Of a DNA stretch of 31,689 nucleotides, positions 29,530 through 31,689 are shown in pieces (position 1 is the first letter of the stretch; the number at the start of each line of letters is the position of its first letter). The translations under genes and the position numbers were made by a program. Origin of the DNA: a virus; the IMG/VR virus record IMGVR_UViG_3300020205_000061, positions 1 through 31,689 of that record; one strand, 5' to 3'. Under the pieces are notes generated by a model. That model did not search any database and had not been told where the DNA came from. It was given only the letters and a program-made list of their open reading frames with translations.

Positions 29530-30360
29530 TTATTTAGATGCTGATCGTTTTTGAGCTTTGTACTGGATGACTTTCGTCATATTACCAGTTCTCGCTGCAT
29601 CTTCTCTCAGCCGTTCAAGGGTTGAATCAACTGCACCAGACGATCTTGCTGTACCAATTACGATACGTTCAGGGTTTGGTGCTGCTCTACGATTGGTCAC
29701 TTTCAATTCTTTCTCCAGTTTTGCAACCGCAAAAGCAAACTTTACGGGGTCTTTGATTTCTGCTAACTCTTTAGCCTTCTTGGGATTCTTACCGAGTGCG
29801 TACACGACTAATGCAGAGTTATCTGCACCTTGAAGCATTACACCTTGTTGGGTTACTGTAAAGAGTTCTTGGCAAACTGCCTCGGCATCTTCATAGTCCT
29901 TAACTCGTAGTTCAGCTTTCGCTTTGCCATAGTTATCCAACTTAGCTTGCCAAGCCTTTTGCTGATCCATAACTTCAGCTTGTTGCTTGGTATTTATTTC
30001 ATCGGCTTGTCGTTTCCTTTCAAACCAATTACTTAATGCTTCCTCGTACTTATCAGAGTCATAATCATGATCTTCGAGTTTTGGCTTTGTTCCTATCACG
30101 ACCGGATTAGGCTCAGTCGGTACAGTTTGTAGCTTACTCTGCAACTCACGATTCTGTCTTTGCAGTTCACGATTCGTCTTACGCAACTCTCGTACCCATT
30201 CCGGTGCTTGAGTGTGTTCTTCGGGAGGTGGCGACTCCTCACCAATGCTAACGATTACTTCTTCTTCTTCAGTTTCCTCTTGGTCGATTACTACTTCTTC
30301 CTCAAGTACTTCATCCTGAATTACGATTTCTTCGTCATCAATTACTGCCTTTTGGTTCAT
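29530..30360 (-). CDS. Scaffolding protein (276 aa)
   Basis: The N-terminal 50 residues are extremely acidic (runs such as EEEVVIDQEETEEEEVIV), then a coiled coil at about 57-78 (RELRKTNRELQRQNRELQSK), long helices and a basic C-terminus QYKAQKRSASK. This layout is that of P22 scaffold gp8 (303 aa), whose basic C-terminus binds the coat. It stands between portal and coat, as in P22. It should guide procapsid assembly and leave before DNA is packaged. Confidence 0.85.
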   Translation of the reverse strand: MNQKAVIDDEEIVIQDEVLEEEVVIDQEETEEEEVIVSIGEESPPPEEHTQAPEWVRELRKTNRELQRQNRELQSKLQTVPTEPNPVVIGTKPKLEDHDYDSDKYEEALSNWFERKRQADEINTKQQAEVMDQQKAWQAKLDNYGKAKAELRVKDYEDAEAVCQELFTVTQQGVMLQGADNSALVVYALGKNPKKAKELAEIKDPVKFAFAVAKLEKELKVTNRRAAPNPERIVIGTARSSGAVDSTLERLREDAARTGNMTKVIQYKAQKRSASK

Positions 30361-30416
30361 CTTTAGACCCCATTCAACTCAATCATTAACGGCTGATTGG
30401 ATACCGTAAAATAATA

Positions 30417-31689
30417 CTAAACCATATTTTGCTGATTGACAACAGGTTGCACAATTTCACTTCCTGCTATCTGTTGGACTGCTTGAGCATTCTGAATTGC
30501 AATATTCTGCACAGTTTCGTCTACTTTACCCAAAGTTTCCAAAGTTTGTGCTCGTTTTAGTTCAGCAGTAGCTATCGTTTCAACTGTATCTGCTCTTGCT
30601 TTGGCTGCCTTAGCTATTGCTTCTTCTGCTGCAGCTTGTAAATAAGTAGCATTCGGGTCTTCAATCTTACCTTGCATTTCAGCCTGTAATTCTTCAGCTT
30701 CAACATCGGTAGGCTTAACAACACCCATCCTCAATAGTTTCTTACGGAAATAAGCATTCGCATCGCCTACTCCTTCACCTTCCATGTTCATCATTGCCAT
30801 TGCTGTTAAGACTTGAGCAGTTTCAGGATCATTAGTAATCTGTAACATTCCTGTTAATGCTCGAACTGTCGCAGCTCGTTTACTACTGGATGATGGCCCA
30901 ACATCAGCAACTACATCAAAAGTCGCATCTGATAAGTCATTTGTAGTCTTAATCTCGCCAGTCTCCTGATCGATCATTGGTTGCATCAGTTCAATCATGC
31001 CAGCTTCACCAGTCGGTGCAATCGTCTTCATCTTACGATTTTCTTCGGTGTAGATGTCTTTTGCCATCGATAACCAAATCTCGCCACAGCGTTTCATGCC
31101 CTTGGCAAAGTTACTCATATAAATAAATGATTGCATATCAACTCTGGTCTGTATCATTTCAACTGCTTTACCTGATACTCCAGACACCATTTTGTCAGCA
31201 CCTTGAGGATTACCCAAAATCTCTTGCATATCGGACTCAGTAACTGCTAGAAGTGCAGCCATTGCCGGTGGAATTTGAGGAGACTTTGTATAAGCAACTG
31301 GGCCACTAACTGTAGTTGAACCATCAGCACCAGTAATCGGATTGACTAACAAATAAGGGTAATCCCTTAGATTATCTTCAGCCCACATGAGTTGATGACC
31401 AGCCACCTGTTCAGGCAATAGAATCGGTTTCTCAATAGATGATAAGGCAGAAATCTCACCTAGTTTTGATAGTTGCATATTCTTGAGTCGTTGAGCATCT
31501 TTAGCCAAACGAACTGCACCCATGCACCTTTCAATGTTATCCACGAACCAACGCTTGCCATAAACAACTACGATTGGAATACACTTGCCAGCAATATATC
31601 CAGCATCTTCTAAGACTTTTCCACCAGACATAATGTACTTATGAACTCGCATCCGTTTGACTCGTTTCTGTCTAACTTCAGTCGTTCCA
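30417..31689 (-). CDS. Portal protein, C-terminal part (P22 gp1-like); begins at 899
   Basis: This is the rest of the portal gene that starts at 899. Bases 31591-31689 repeat bases 1-99, so the unique part is 30417-31590. The stop is TAG at 30417-30419. The middle has NNIERC-like and WAEDNLRDYPYLLVNP segments typical of P22-type portals. The C-terminal 120 residues form an Ala/Gln/Glu-rich helix (YLQAAAEEAIAKAAKARADT) that may correspond to the helical barrel of P22 portal. An internal ATG at 31652 is not the start: the frame is open beyond it. Together the parts give 690 aa. Confidence 0.9.
   Translation of the reverse strand, partial: GTTEVRQKRVKRMRVHKYIMSGGKVLEDAGYIAGKCIPIVVVYGKRWFVDNIERCMGAVRLAKDAQRLKNMQLSKLGEISALSSIEKPILLPEQVAGHQLMWAEDNLRDYPYLLVNPITGADGSTTVSGPVAYTKSPQIPPAMAALLAVTESDMQEILGNPQGADKMVSGVSGKAVEMIQTRVDMQSFIYMSNFAKGMKRCGEIWLSMAKDIYTEENRKMKTIAPTGEAGMIELMQPMIDQETGEIKTTNDLSDATFDVVADVGPSSSSKRAATVRALTGMLQITNDPETAQVLTAMAMMNMEGEGVGDANAYFRKKLLRMGVVKPTDVEAEELQAEMQGKIEDPNATYLQAAAEEAIAKAAKARADTVETIATAELKRAQTLETLGKVDETVQNIAIQNAQAVQQIAGSEIVQPVVNQQNMV
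31591..31689. repeat. Terminal direct repeat, right copy (circular assembly overlap)
   Basis: Identical to bases 1-99. Removing one copy closes the genome at 31,590 bp and makes the portal gene whole in one frame. Confidence 0.95.

Noticed and set aside
30361-30416. ACGG/CCGT hairpin between portal and scaffold as a terminator
   Set aside because: The stem is four base pairs with an 11-base loop and has no U-tract in the minus-strand direction.

Overview
The window appears to be one complete, AT-rich genome of a podovirus-like (short-tailed) double-stranded DNA phage with a P22-type morphogenetic module. Bases 1-99 are repeated exactly at 31591-31689, and the portal gene, which is cut by the window ends, reads through in frame when the ends are joined. 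The molecule is therefore circular as assembled, with a unique length of 31,590 bp. The host cannot be named from sequence. A GH108-type endolysin, Sec signal peptides, a lipobox lipoprotein and AAGGAG-type ribosome binding sites point to a Gram-negative bacterium, and the base composition and gene types would fit an aquatic proteobacterium (inference). I see no integrase, excisionase, CI-like repressor, attachment site, tRNA or CRISPR array, so a lytic life style is likely.

Layout. A divergent control region lies at 6715-6870. It holds a TTATCAC-N6-GTGATAA operator and two candidate promoters. Rightward from it runs an early operon of tightly overlapping small genes (6871-10923): small unknowns, a DUF1071/Sak-type single-strand annealing protein, two exported proteins (one a lipoprotein), a 54-aa protein resembling sigma-70 region 4, two tandem paralogues, a YqaJ/lambda-type exonuclease, an SSB-like protein with an acidic DDVPF tail, and an HTH protein. 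Leftward from it runs one very long series of genes on the minus strand. It starts with a Cro-like regulator (6714), a DUF1376-type replication initiator carrying iteron-like repeats, and a lambda P-like protein. Then come a first Mom-like DNA-modification protein, two unknowns, a Ref-like HNH nuclease, a RusA-like resolvase, a ParB-like protein and a second Mom-like protein, followed by terminase small and large subunits and the portal.

Through the junction the minus-strand series continues with the P22-like morphogenetic genes: scaffold, coat, a head-associated beta protein, several small Lys-rich proteins, gp4-like tail accessory factor, gp10-like stabilisation protein, a repeat-containing candidate needle, small beta proteins, a gp14-like GNAT protein, three candidate ejection proteins, a stand-alone tailspike head-binding domain, two fibre/spike proteins and two small conserved proteins. 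It ends with a lysis cassette (five small membrane or membrane-anchored proteins and a GH108 endolysin) that converges tail to tail with the early operon at 10921-10926.

The most interesting points are two divergent Mom-family modification proteins in one small genome, one sitting in a ParB-like/Mom/TerS/TerL cluster, and a DNA-level set of 11-bp iterons in opposite orientations inside the replication initiator gene. The latter is a strong candidate origin.
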